In this document: one piece after another, positions 45,672-58,984 of the stretch
Numbering within the stretch: the first letter of the stretch is position 1
Layout of the letters: each line of letters opens with the position of its first letter
Assembly: GCA_001643675.2 (NCBI GenBank)
Contig: LSRY02000027.1
Span: 496,001 to 560,000 of the forward strand
Source: Monocercomonoides exilis
Lineage: Eukaryota > Preaxostyla > Oxymonadida > Polymastigidae
DNA: 64,000 nt
Reading direction: 5' to 3'
Made by a program: the position numbers and the translations under genes
Notes under the pieces: model-generated
The model's database searches: none
What the model was told of the DNA's origin: nothing
The model's input: the letters and a program-made list of their open reading frames with translations, nothing else

Positions 45672-48600
45672 ATGGATTTTTCTGGATTTTTTGTCTATTT
45701 ATTTGTTTGCTTTGCATTTGGCTCAAAAAGTCAAACAGAATTATTTCGATTCACAAGCAGTAATGAAGATGTTATTGTGATCGGACCAACTGGCACAACA
45801 GAAGCGGATTGTGGCAAAGATTCTTCAAATCCATGCAAATCACTGACACATGCAGTTCACATATACCCAGAACATAAACAATATAATGTGTTAAAGGGAG
45901 AAACAATTGAATCCAACGTTGTTACAAAAAGTTTGAATTTTTATTAATTTGCAAATTAAATGATCCAAACTTTAAAATAAACAGAAAATGTTATTTTTAC
46001 TGGAGAAAATAGGAATGAATCAGTGATTTCTGCAGAGTACAAAGAAGGAGCTATTTTTACAATAAGTTCAGGGGCTACAAAATGCGAAAATTTAACATTT
46101 ATCCATTCCCAGCCGGAAAGCGCAACCGATAAGATGTCATTGTTTTTTACAACAAATAGTTCTACGTTAGCTTTACAGAGATGTAATATAATTCCAAAAG
46201 ACGAATTTTATTGTTCAATTTCAGTCATTGTAATTTCAAATGCCTCGTCAACTCTCTTAGACGTATGCATGTCCAAGCTCCGATTTTCAACTGGATCTTG
46301 TATATTTTGTGATGACGTAGTTTCAAAGCTTTCATTATTGAACGTTGAGTTTTCCGATATTTCTTCAACAAACTCAACCAGTGTTATTCTTCTAAAATCT
46401 TCCGAGAAATCTTCTGAACAGAAAGCTGCCACACAAATCGATGGGCAAAAAATAGATATCGTTTCATGTTCAATCACAGGATGTCAGATTGGTACATTGA
46501 TGACGTCTGAAGCTCAAAAAGGAGGATTAATTCAATTTGTTGGAATTAAGAACATAAACAATATGATAACGATCGACTCGCTTACAGTTAAGAAATGCAT
46601 TTTTGCAAAAAGCCAAAACGAGGGTGATGAAAAAAGCGAAGCTGGGGTGATTGATGGAGGAATCATGTACTTTGAGAACACAGCGGTGAATATCAAATCG
46701 TCGATGCTTGTCTTTGACGAGATCAATAAAAATAACGATGAAGAAGCCGAGACATCACATAAGCTGAGAATACGAAGAGGCGGAATGATCTGCTGCATTG
46801 GATGTTCCAGTATATTCGTGAATTCGTCATTGTTTGCAGTTGAAGCATCTTCATTGCCTGCAGGTTCATCTGATGGAGGCGCTTTATTCATCGACAGCAA
46901 CTCGTATGAAGTCACTTCAAGCGACAAATTAGAGAGCATGCCAGCAACGAGAGAGCTGACAATTCTGCATTCTTCTTTCATCGGCCTTTCGGCGCTTGGC
47001 TGTGCTTCAGAGAAAAGCGGGAGAGGAGGTTCTGTGTGCATCATAGCGCCGTTTGCTCAACCTTCGACTTCATCATCTTCTTCTTCTTCAAACTTGAACG
47101 CTGCAGAGTCTGAAAGAACCAATGCCATCGCCAATGCATTCCTGGAAATTTCTATCCGAAGCTCAAACTTTATCAACACAACATCAGCAAAAGCTGGAGG
47201 CGCTATTGCCATCTGCCTGCCAAACTCTGCTTCGACACAGCAAACAATCAGCGAAGACGAGCAGTCTGCGGCTGGGCTGGTCAGCATGCTCATTGAGCAG
47301 ACAGAGTTTTCTGGATGCCACGTGAAAGGAAACGGCGGGTCAGCAAATGGTGTCAGAAGCTTATCTTCCGGAGAGCAGGTGGCTGGAGGCGGTGCAATCA
47401 GCGCATGCGTTGGAAAGCTGGAGATTTCTTATTCTTCTTTTTCACACTGCTCTTCTGAAGGTGTTGGAGGCTGTTTATCTCTTTCCTCTCTTTCGTGTTC
47501 CAAAGATTCAAAAGATTCAAAAGAATCAGATAAATCAAACATGCTGTATGCAGCTTCGCTTTCTATGAACAGTTGCAATATTTCTGATTGCAGCAGTGTT
47601 GGCGATGGAGGCGGGCTCTTTTATGACACACCACTTGCCTTCACTTTGGTCGACATTTCATTCAAAAAGTGCACTTCAAAAGACGAAAAAGGTGGATATA
47701 CAGCTGAGAATGAACATTTCGATAGGGAAATGACGAATGCTAGTGGAGAAGAAAAGCCAGGCCGAGGAGGTGCAATATTCATGTCGAATGCAACTTCTGG
47801 CCTGAACAGAATGATTGACTGCATTTTCATTGAGAATTCGGGAGACGCATCAGCTGGAAACGACATTGTCGACATGTGTGCACATCCTTCGAGGAAGAGG
47901 CACTGGACATTCTCCACCGTCGTCAGCTGTTCGTCCTCGTCTGCACACCCGCGTTTTGTTGCTGCAAAGATAGCTGCTTCTGAAGGCTCATTCTCTGAGC
48001 ATCTGGCTCAATTCACTTCAAATGCAAATGAAGAGTTTGTTAACAGAGACGTGCTGTTGCCTGATAAGGCAAAGCATCGAATGAGCTTCTTTATTGCAGC
48101 TGCTGGGAATGCAACTAAATCCGTTGAAAATGGCAAGGCGACCCAGTCTGAGGACAAACATAATTCATTTACAGGAAATGGAAACGGAGCAGATGTCGAC
48201 GGCTGTGGAGGGAGCCCAGAAGCAGCATGTGCCTCGTTTTCATTCTGCTTGACACAGTCGCTGCATCGTGACCTTTCTGTTGAGAAGCCCGAATACTTTG
48301 CAACCGAAGAGGAGATGAAAGCGATGGGGCTCAGAAAAGAGGTGAGGCTGATGCTTTTGACCGGGGCATTTAAGGATCAAGTGTGTGCTATCAATGTTGG
48401 GTGGACTGACGAAGAAACAAAAAAGAAAACGGGAGTTTTGCTAGAGATCACAAAGGCACAGGGAGCAATCACCCCAACAATTGAATCGTGTTCTTCATTG
48501 AAAAAGGTGCAGGAACTGGAATTGGCTGCCTCAAGCGCAAATCATTTGTCTAATCCAGTGGCAGACAATATGCAGGTGATGTTTGAAGTGTGGGAGATGT

Positions 48601-51600
48601 CGCAATTGAAGATAAATTCTGTGTATTTGCTGCGGCAGTTTGAAAAAGAGGAATTCGTCTTTATTCGAATGAAGGAAAAAGGGCACATAGAAATTAGCGA
48701 CTGCACGATCCAATCACGACATCCCGACTCAGTTGCGTCGAATGACTACTCTCTGATGAACACGTTTCTGCTGACGACGGAAGGAACTGTATCGATCAGC
48801 CGGACAACATTTAAAGACATGAGCCTGCGCAACTGGAGAGGAGCAACGCTTGTGTTCCTCCACCACACACAGTCTGTGCTTCTCGAGAACATCACATTCA
48901 GCAGCGTCCATAAGAAGCACAAGCCCACAACGCCGCTGAAGGAAGAAGAGAAAAATGCGAAATATCATTACGACGAGACTGGCATAAGCAACTCTCCTTG
49001 CTTTGGATCGGCATCGTCTCCTTGTGTTTGTGTTCAGTCGTCTTCTGCTGCCATCAATTTGACACTCGAAAGATGCAATTTCTCTTCGGCCGGTGTTGTT
49101 TTGCAGACAGTTCAAAACCAGTCTGAGATGCAGGCAATTCTGAAGGAAGAAGAAAAGGAAAGGCAAGCAAAATGGAAGCAGGAAGAAGAGAAGAGGAAGA
49201 AACCAATTTCTGAAGAAGAGAAAGAGAGAGAAAGAGAACTGGCAAAATCTCAGCGGATTGATGAGCGAAGATTGAGAATAAGCAAAGGGGCTGTTTTCAT
49301 TGAGCTGCCTCGCAGCGAGTCGCCAGTCAAAATTTCCAACTGCAATTTTTACAACTGCTTTACACAGCAGCAGGCGGTGATTAATGTTCCGGAGGTTCCT
49401 CAGATTTCGTTGCCATGGAGATGGGTCGTGGGAGGTGGAAGCGGAGGAGCAGTCACATTTAGCGGGCCTTTTAAAACGGAAGTTCGTAATTCGATCTTTC
49501 GGAATTGTGAGGCATCAATCACAGGAGGCGGTGTTTTCTTGCAGAACAATGCTGATGTGCTTCTTCAAAACTGTGAATTTAACTCATGCTACCTAAATCT
49601 TCCGTATTCTTCTTCTGAGACAACAGATAAAGATAAGGAATCAGGCGATGTGGAAGAGACGAGAGGAGGTGCAATATATGCTACGAAAAGTAGACTTACG
49701 TGCACAGAAGTGAAGTTTTCTAATTGCGCATGCAGTTCGAGTGGTGGAGCGATATGCACAGAGCTTTGCCAACAGTTTGACTTGAAGGGCTGCAACTTCG
49801 CTACATGCAAATCAGGTAACTTTTCAAATGCGGCAGCGAAGACTGAGGAGCAGTTGCAAACAGCATTCGGAGGAGCGATAAGTTGCTTGAGCAGTATGAG
49901 TAATGGGCCTCATTTCGAGAACTGTGTGTTTGACGGATGCTTAAGCATGAATTTTGGTGGATCAATATTCTTTGGCCAAAGCAAGTCAACTCTTGCAGAA
50001 GATGAAAGGCGTATGAGCAAAGTTTTGGAGACATTGCACAAAGAGGAAGCCGATCTGGAGGAGAAAGGAATGTTCAAAAAAGAAGCGGAAAAGGCAGCAT
50101 GGAGAATCCGGAGAAAGGATGAGCTGATGATGGAGTTGGAAAGCCAACGCCCAAACGGGGGAGTGATAAAAAATTGCATATTCAAAAACTCTTCCACAGG
50201 TAATTTGCTGAATGGAAGAGGGGGAGCTATCTTCATTGAAAAGACTCAGATTCCGAAGTTTGAGAATGTTAGGATGCAGGACAACCTGGCAGGAATTTCT
50301 TTGATGCGACAGCAAAGCGCGTTTGGAGGAAACGACATATTTAACAGCGAGTGGCACCATGCAGCGATGTTGCGGAAGACTCAGAAAAGGAATGCGTCTG
50401 AAGAACAAAAGGAAAAAGAGGCAAAAGACGACTCTTCAGTGTTCTTTACAGGGTGCAAATCAAGTTCTCCTTCGCCTCATTTTTGCGTGGGTATTCTGGA
50501 CGAAGACATCAGCCACACTTTGATAAAAGCTTCTGATGTAAGCTGTGTTGCGTTTGAAGAAGATGCTGAAATGATAAAGAAGGGAATAATGGTGAAAGAC
50601 TCAATTTGCTATGAAGCACAGCAAGCATTTATTGATCCTCAAAATAAAGATAGCAAAGATGAGTATGGTTGCGTGAAATTGTCTCAAGACGATGCCAAAA
50701 TTGAAACAGAACGCGAAATCAAAAGCTGCCATACAATTGCCTTTGCTGTCAAGCAAGTTTCCGCAATCGGAGATCTGTTTGTGAACAAAGGAATTGTTGA
50801 AGAAGCAGATATTCTTGTGAAGAGTAAGTCCGTATCAATTTCTGGAAATGTGGAACGGAGAAATGAAGTTGTTTTTAGTCTGCCAAAAAAGATCAGCGAA
50901 TCATATAACAATCAATTGTCTTATATTTTGTGCATCGAAGAAGGAAAATTGACAGTAACGAAGATATCCTTTGTTCATCAGAATGATATGGAACTCAAAG
51001 AAGCAGCGATTGTCGCCAAAGAGAAATCAGCTCTGGCTTTGGTAGATGTCGAAGTTTTGAATGAAATGCCTTCGTCGAATGTTCTTAGAAACTTTAACGG
51101 AAGAAAAAACAAACTTATCGAATCTGGAACTCCATTTGTGCTTGCTTCAGATGTATTTGATTTAAGCATATCTACACTGATAATGGGAGGCATCACTTAC
51201 AAAGAGCAGCCATCTTCCTCGTTTGGGCAACTTTCTTCATCAAAAAATATTTTGTCTCAGAATGCTTCTTTTTCACCATGCGCAATTTTTGTATTTGGAG
51301 CTGAATCTGTTGATATATCAAATTGTCTTGTTTCGAATATTAAAGCAATATCACAAACTTCCATTCCTCCATCACCTAAGTACAATGAAGCAGAAGCAGA
51401 GCATTATCAATCAGCATCAGTGTTCACTTTACACAGTGTTGGCTTTATTAAGATTTCTTTGTCATCATTCAATAGCTGCTGGACTGAGACCAATGAAAAA
51501 TCAAACGAAAAAGATTCTGAAGTTGTGAAAGATGCATTCATTTCTTCAAAGCAGCTTTCAAATGCTCCATCATCAACACTTCCTTTCAACAAAAACGGAG

Positions 51601-54600
51601 GAGGAGTGATCCGAATTGAAAGCGGAGGCTTAAATGCAGCTGAAGCACTCAAAATTGACAAAGAAAAACATATTTCTAAATCAATATCTATTTCTTCTTG
51701 CCACTTTGAGAATTGCTCATCGAATTCGAAAGAGGCAAAAGGAGGAAGCGTTTTGGTTGTTTTCCCATCTGTTCCACAGGCTGGTCAAACAGCCAACACC
51801 AATTTTGGATTAGACAACTCTTTCGGTCTTGTTCAAAATGCAGATAGTTTCTCTTTGCTTGTGAAGGTGAACATTCTTTCATGCAATTTCATCTCTTCAT
51901 CAGCTGAAAACGGAGGTGCACTGGCAATTTTGAACGAAAATGCGAACATCCGATTGATTGTGTCCAATTCTCGTTTTGCTCGCTGCAAATCGACCGCAAA
52001 AGAAGGTTCATATTCTCAATTCAGTGCGAATGACAAAGAAGCCACTCCAGAATTGAAAACTCCTTTTGGAGGCGGGGCGTTGTTTTTGTACAATTGCGAA
52101 TTGAATATGTCCACATCTTCAATTTCAGGATGCACTTCAGACATGTCCGGAGGAGCCATCTTGATAAACGGGCAATATGCGACTCTGTCTGAATGGCACA
52201 GAACATTCAGCCAGTCGATTTTGGTGCTGAGCAACGTTGAATTCAGAAAGTGCAGATCGAAAGGAGACGGAGGAGCAATATTCATTGATTCACGAAAGGT
52301 GTATAACATTTCTGACAGCAGCTTTATTAACTGCAAAGCGGAAGGCAACGGACGAGGCGGAGCTGTGTATACCGGAGTTAAGACTTGCTCATATTCGATG
52401 TTTAACAATTGTAGATTTAGAAACAATACTGCAGATTTCTCTTCTCTCGGGGAAAATACACAAAAGGGAGGAAATGATGTCTTTGATGACTGTCCGAATC
52501 ATAAAAAGTTTTGGAACAAAAACAACATTCGGAATTGCACTTCCACATCTGAGCAACCTTCATTTGTCATTCCAGGAGGATCAGTCGAAGGCGTGATTTG
52601 GAGAGAAATGAAAAAGGAAGAATTTGAAGCAGAAAGATTGGAAGAAGAAAAAATTAGCATTGAAGAAAAGAAGGAAGAGGAAAAGAGAGAAGAAGAAAAG
52701 AAGGAAGTAAAGAAGGAAGAAGAGAAGAAAGAGATTATGCGTTGTATTGTTGGAGATGACTCAACAAAAGATGTCAAAGGAAAAGACGAAGCAGGTTGTG
52801 GGTCAGAGAAACAGCCTTGCGGATCTCTCTCTTATGCATTGAAAGACATGCTTGAAGAAGTCAAATCAAAGAAAAAACCAGAAAAAATTATTCTGTTTTT
52901 GATGAATGGGGTGTTGAAGGACGAGTCTTGTGCTTTGCTGATTGTTCCACCAAGTGAGCTGTGTTCTCACTGTTCCAATGATCAGCCTACGCAAATAACA
53001 GTTTATGGTGATTCAAACAGCGAGTTGTTATCGTCAAAGAGAATAGAAAAACAAGAAGCATTGATTTGCATACAAAAAGAAGCGAAAGTTCTTATGCATC
53101 ATCTCACATTCAACAGAGGGTTTTCTGGAAATGGCTTCTCATTCCTTCAATTGACAGAAAACAGTGAATTAACAATTATGGACTGCAACGTAACTGTGCC
53201 TGCTAATAAACTATTATTTGATGGAATGCAAATGAACATTAACGAGCACATTGAAAATACTCCTCCTCTTTGCAATGTATTTCTAAGCGCTTCATCTGGG
53301 TCAGCTGTAATTGAGAAGTGCAATTTTGAGCAATGTCAGGTTGCAAGTCGATGCGGTGGATGCATTTGTATCAGAAATACTTCTTCTCTTTCTGTATCAA
53401 ACTCAGTATTTCGAAAAATGAAAGTGATAGCATCGCAAGATCCAATAATGCAGAACAAGGATACAGATGCTGTTTGTGGAAGCTTCATTGATATTAAAAC
53501 AGCACAAAGCAGTTCTCACAAAATATTCAATTGCATTTTTAAAGAATTTGTTTCAACTAACACAGCATGCGGAGCCGTTCGATGCGAAGCTGTTAATCCC
53601 TCTAAAGTGAGTGTGTCTTATTCTCAGCTTGGTTCTTCATCAAATAACGTACAATTAGATAATGCGGAAGATACAAACATATTCGTTAATGTCGACAAAT
53701 GCTTTTTCAGCAATTGCTTCGGAGCTTCTCAACAACCCATGGAAGTATTATTTGATCAAAATATGGAAATAAAATCTGAAGAGAATTTTGCAAACTCTTA
53801 TAAAAACGCTATCAAATGTGGGAGCGGAGGTGTTGCGCTTTCTCTTTTTGGGCAATTTAAGGCAGTGATCAACGAAGGAACATTCAGTGAATGCTACTCA
53901 TCAATGACTGGTGGAGCAATAAACATAACTAAAGCCAATGTTCTCATTTCTTCTGCGAAATTTATAAAGTGCAGAGTGCTATCAAGGCCTCTCGGAAATG
54001 GTGCAGCTGATATATCAACACATATTAAAAATGACAATGAAGATCCTTTCTGGTCCACATATGGAGGTGCAATCCACATTTTCAAAGGTTATCTTTTGAT
54101 TGAGAGATCATCCTTCGATAAATGCTCTTCGTCTTCTATTGGAGGAGCCTTATCCGCTGAATCGTCTTCGATAGTCATCTCAACGACTGAATTCACATCT
54201 TGCGTCGCAGGAGAATTCAGCACAGCACAAGTGGAGTCTTTATCCTCAAAGCCAAAAACCTACTCTCTTGGAATAGGTGGAGGAGTTTATGCTTTGCTTT
54301 GCGCTGTGAATATTTCGAAATGCTGCTTTTATAGTTGTGATTCATTTCTTGGAGGTGGTGCTTTGTTTTTGAGTGGGTGCATGAATGGTGTGGAGGCTGT
54401 TGACTGTGAATTGACAAATTGCCATGCATATGGAAAGCTGATATCCTGCGGAGGAGCCATTTTCCTCAACGGCTCTTCGCCTTTAAAGATGAAGAATTGC
54501 TCATTCAGTAACAATTCTGCTTCTGGAACATCTAAACATGGCAAGCCCTGCTTGCTTAAAGGCAACGATGTTTGCGACTGTGATGTTACTCATTCAACTT

Positions 54601-57600
54601 CATACTTAAAGAATGGCATTGTATCTGGTTGTAATTCTTCTTCTTCGAAACCTCGCTTTACTTTAATTGAATTTGACTGGAGCTTTATAACTGCTGCTGA
54701 AAAGGATGCTGAGTCTTTTGATTGCAGTGTTGGAGAAGATATCAGCTCTTGTGTATTTGATGGCGATTGCAAGAAAAAGGATATGATTCTTGACTTTGCA
54801 ATTGTTGCTGTTTCGGATAAAGATGCATCTGACAGTGCAAAATGTTTATCCCCTAGCGAAAAGATATTCGATGAGCAGTCGAAAAAAGAGAACCCAGATA
54901 AATGCCGAACATTGAGCTTTGTTCTTAAGCATAAGAGCGATTCTTCTGTGATTTCTGTGAAAAAAGGAAAAGTTCTTGAGACAGATCTCGTAATTGAAAC
55001 AAAGACAGTAACTATTACAGGAACTAAAGATTCTTCAGAAGTCATATTTGCATTACCCAAAAAAAGAAGGTCAAACGAAATCAAATGTAAATTATGTATT
55101 TAAAGTGACAGATGGATTGCTCAGTGTTGCTTCATGCTCATTCTATCATCAAAAAGCCAATGAGACTCAAATTGCCTATTTTGTTGTAGAAAAACTTGGA
55201 TCATTATCTCTTGCTCAGTGTATTGTTGATTCAGACATTCAAGATCCAAAAGGTAACTCTTATTCAGAAACACCATTTATTTATGCTTCTCAGAGTTCAT
55301 CTTTAACATTTTTCTTTGTTGCTGCGCAGAACTTATGGTACAAATCGAACATAACAAAGAAAATTAATAAAGAAGAGCAAAGAAAGTGCTTTGGAACATT
55401 TGCTCTAATAAAGAATGCTGACAATGTTCTTATTCTTAACTCAACATTCACAAATATTTCACAAAAGTCTACTGATTCTGATAATTCATTTGAAAACGAA
55501 GAAAATGCTGCTGAATCAGAGGCATCTGTGTTTTGTGTTCAATTGAAATCAAAAACGTCGATGACAATACAAAACTCCAAATTTGTGAACTGCAGTTCAA
55601 AGTCAAGTAGAAGTGTAGCAGGCGCTGTTAGTGTTCGCCCTGAAAGTGTATCTTCCATTGAAAAGTTTCCATATGTTATAATCAAAGAATCTTCATTTAT
55701 TTATTGTGCTTGCCTTAATGGCGAATATCCTCAAGCAGTACAAATAAATAATTGCAATGTTTCCATCACTGCATCAATGTTTGATGGGAAAATGGCTAAT
55801 GAAGCAGGAGGTGCATTTAGCGATATTAATACAGACAATACTAATCCAATATGCTCTTGGAGTGGCAGTCAGCTCCAGTTGATTAATTCTACAACTGGTA
55901 TTACTAATAGTACGATAAAGAATTCTGCTGCTGGAGGAATATCTATCATTGGAGGCTCGCTAACGACGACTAATATCAGCATGATTGATAATGCTCCATC
56001 AACTTTTGAAGCGAAGAACCTGTTTCCATCTGCCCGCAGGAATATCAATTGCGAATCAAAAGGGACTGTTAACATAAAGCAAGAGGAGAAAAAGGTATCA
56101 GCCCAGCAAACGAAACAGATTGGATCTCTTTCTTCAGATGAACTGTGGATTTACAGCGATGGAACATGCCAATTTGGAGGACTTTTGGAGTCTGTTGTTT
56201 CTACTCTATTTGTTCCTGAAGTGGATTCTGCATTCTGTGAGGTTGAAAAGAAGAAAACATTAGAAAGTGGAAACGAGGATGATGCGATGGTGACTGTAAC
56301 AGGGAAAAGGTTTTATCCTTGTGACGTTTCAGCTATTATCACTTCTGCAAATGAACAAAGCATTACAAAGCAGTTAACCGTGCTAAATGAGACAACTGCT
56401 CGTTTCCCTATTTCATTGAAATATATTACTGAGCATCCAACTGTATCTGTTGCAATCCAGTTTGGAAATAAAGTCAAACTTTCAACCAAATCAGTAACTA
56501 TCGTTGTTAAAGAAAAAGTTGAGCCAGTTACGCCTACTCCCCCTCCAACTCCTCCTCCTACACCAACTCCTCCTCCACCAACACCTCCTCCACCAACACC
56601 TCCTCCAACGCCTACGCCTACGCCAGAGCCAGAACCTACACCTGAACCAACACCCACGCCTGAACCGACTCCAACACCTGAACCTACACCAGAACCTATA
56701 CCAGAACCAACTCCTGATCCGACACCTACACCTGCACCCACACCTACACCTGCACCCACACCTACACCTGAGCCAATTCCTTTCCCTGATCAACCGTCAG
56801 ATTCGAGTTCATTTTCTTGGATTGGAGCTATCATAATTGCGGTAATAGTTATTGTTGGATTAATTGTTGGATTGATTGTATTGATAATTCAATTACTTAT
56901 CCGAAGAAGCAGAGCCAACAAAAAGAGAAGAAGGGCAAGCTCACATGCTAAAGAAGAAGATGCTGATGAGGATCGCTTACTAAACTATGAATTGAAGGAA
57001 GAAGAAGAAGAAGAGCAAGATGAGGGATTGGATTTGGGTGTTAAAGAAGAAGATGCTCATCTGTTTGAAGACGATGCATTGATGCCAGCTGATGAATTGA
57101 AAGTGGATAAAGCTAACGCAAATGTAACTCCAACATTAACACAAAATTTTGAACAGACATCGAGCTTGCTTCTCAAAAATGAGGAAAACACACAAGAAAA
57201 TGTTCCAGTCGAATTCATACCAGCAATGTCAACAAATGCTCCTTTTAACACGTATGCTGTAAGACCTCAATTAACTCTGACTCACCGATTGGAAGAAATG
57301 AAATCGAGGGACTCAGCAAAAAGTGAGGGGCAGTCAGATGTGACAGCGCAAAATGATTATGCTTTTGTTTCTGCTGTTTTGCAATCAATTTTGAGAGGTT
57401 TGCGCCATCTGCATTTGAAGGCACCTCCAACTTATGTTGGCGATCTTTCACCGTATAATATTCTTATTGATGAAAATGACACTGTTCTGTTATCATCACA
57501 TCTCAATCGACAGCTCGTCAGCATTTCAGATGACTCAAAAAGCTTGTGGATTGGAGGAGAGAAGAATAGACGATATGTTGCTCCAGAGATATTGTCTTTG

Positions 57601-57885
57601 ATTAAATCAAATGAGGATGCAAAATTAGTCACAAAGGAAGAAAATGAGTCAAAGCAACGAACAGTTATCTACAATAACGGATCTGTTGCAAGCGATGTGT
57701 ATTCTTTTGGAATGATTTTAATGGAAATGGTTACATTTTACAAGACTCTTCATTCTTCTCAGACAGAAGCGGTTGCTATAAAAAGAATGGAATCAATAGC
57801 GATTGACTGCACATCACCTGCCCCTTCAAATCGTCCTTCAGTTGTTCAACTTATTGAAATATTTAAAGATTTGTGCACAAATTAA
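45672..57885 (+). CDS. Giant beta-helix surface protein with PT-rich stalk and C-terminal pseudokinase (frameshift at A7, 55059-55065)
   Basis: Exon 1 (45672-45930) encodes a signal peptide (MDFSGFFVYLFVCFAFGSKS) and the motif DCGKDSSNPCKSL. A 54-bp intron (GTTTGA donor) leads to one exon running to 57885. About five modules follow, with later motifs GCGGSPEAAC (near 48203) and GCGSEKQPC (near 52797) and many GGAIF, GGAIC, GGGVF and GRGGAVY beta-helix turns. Two acidic/basic coiled stretches (near 49140-49250 and 52610-52740) interrupt it. The frame shifts by one base at an A7 run where the paralogous module at 50884 has A6. The C-terminal part has the shared NIS...PSARRNINC end region, a Pro-Thr-Glu stalk (56527-56790), a membrane span (GAIIIAVIVIVGLIVGLIVL) and a kinase C-lobe with GDLSPYNIL, VAPEIL, SDVYSFGMILMEM and NRPSVVQL. 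DFG and the N-lobe are missing. Length is about 4050 residues if the frame is restored. Confidence 0.82.
56527..56790 (+). repeat. Pro-Thr/Pro-Glu repeat stalk
   Basis: About 85 codons of PTP, PEP and PTPE units, just outside the membrane span of the giant protein. Such stretches form extended, possibly O-glycosylated stalks that hold a receptor head away from the membrane. Hexamer-like DNA repetition makes its length likely to vary. Confidence 0.85.
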
Positions 57886-58984
57886 GATCAACAAACTTTT
57901 GTTTGAAATGTTTTTAATGAAGTCTCTCATTTTATTTATTAATTTATTTATTTGTTGACATTTTCCTACAATGCTGGATGCATTTGCATGGATGATGATA
58001 TATAGTTATTTAGTGTAGTAAAGCTCGAATTTTTCTATTCACAAAAGTGAAAATATTTCAATTTGAAATTTTTTGACATAGGTTTTTTTATTAATATGAG
58101 TTCAAAATAGCTCATGATTCACAATTGCATTTATTTTTTTTATTTCGAGGGAGGAAAATTCAATGAAATTGCTTTATTTTATTATTTTTTTTTTCAGTTT
58201 TTCAAATTCCATTAAATCAAAATTGTTCAAGGCAATTTCTTTGCCAAGATGTATTTAGATCTTTTGTCTACACTTTGACAGCAAAGCCACTTTGCAAAGT
58301 TTTTATATTTCTGTTGCTATTCAAGAACGTTTTGAAATTGTATCTCCTTCAAACTTTCGAACAAATTGAATACTCGTTTGAAAAACAAAGCACCATGAAA
58401 GGCAAGCAGAAATAGATTATGACTGTCAATTGAGCTTTCATGGACTTTTTGTACTTGAAATACATATTCATCCGAAAAAAATCAAATAAAAGTTAATCTT
58501 CTTCACAACCTACTCTCAGAATGATAATTCATTTCTATTATTCGAATCTTTTTGAAAAAAGAATCATTTTGATTGATAAATCATCCAATTAAAATTTTTA
58601 ATAAAAGAGGAAATTTTTCATTTATTCATGATATCTTTTTCTTTCATCTGAAAAGATTTAAATTTCTGTTTTTAATTCATAAAAAGATAATTTTTTTAAT
58701 GAACTTTATTCTTAGATGAAGACGAATTCAAACCAACAACCAAGGAGTTTCATAACATAATCGTTGAAATTTTATTTTAAGGAATATCAATAAATGATTT
58801 AAATACTTTTTTGAAGAATTCTTTTCGATGATTAAAAATAAACAATTTTCAACAAAACAATAACAAATTTGTGGTAAATAAAGGTAACAACTATTTAAAT
58901 ATGACAACAACAATAAAAGAAATCTTTGTTTTTAATCTTTGATTCACCAAAATTTCAACTTGATCGAACCCATCATTACTAAAG
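57886..58984. other. Intergenic region
   Basis: A 1.1-kb AT-rich gap between two plus-strand genes. I found no exon pair, repeat or RNA. It should contain the 3' end of the giant gene and the SNARE promoter. Confidence 0.55.

Noticed and set aside
56313-56759. Gly-Val repeat protein on the minus strand
   Set aside because: It is the reverse complement of the Pro-Thr stalk repeat of the plus-strand gene.
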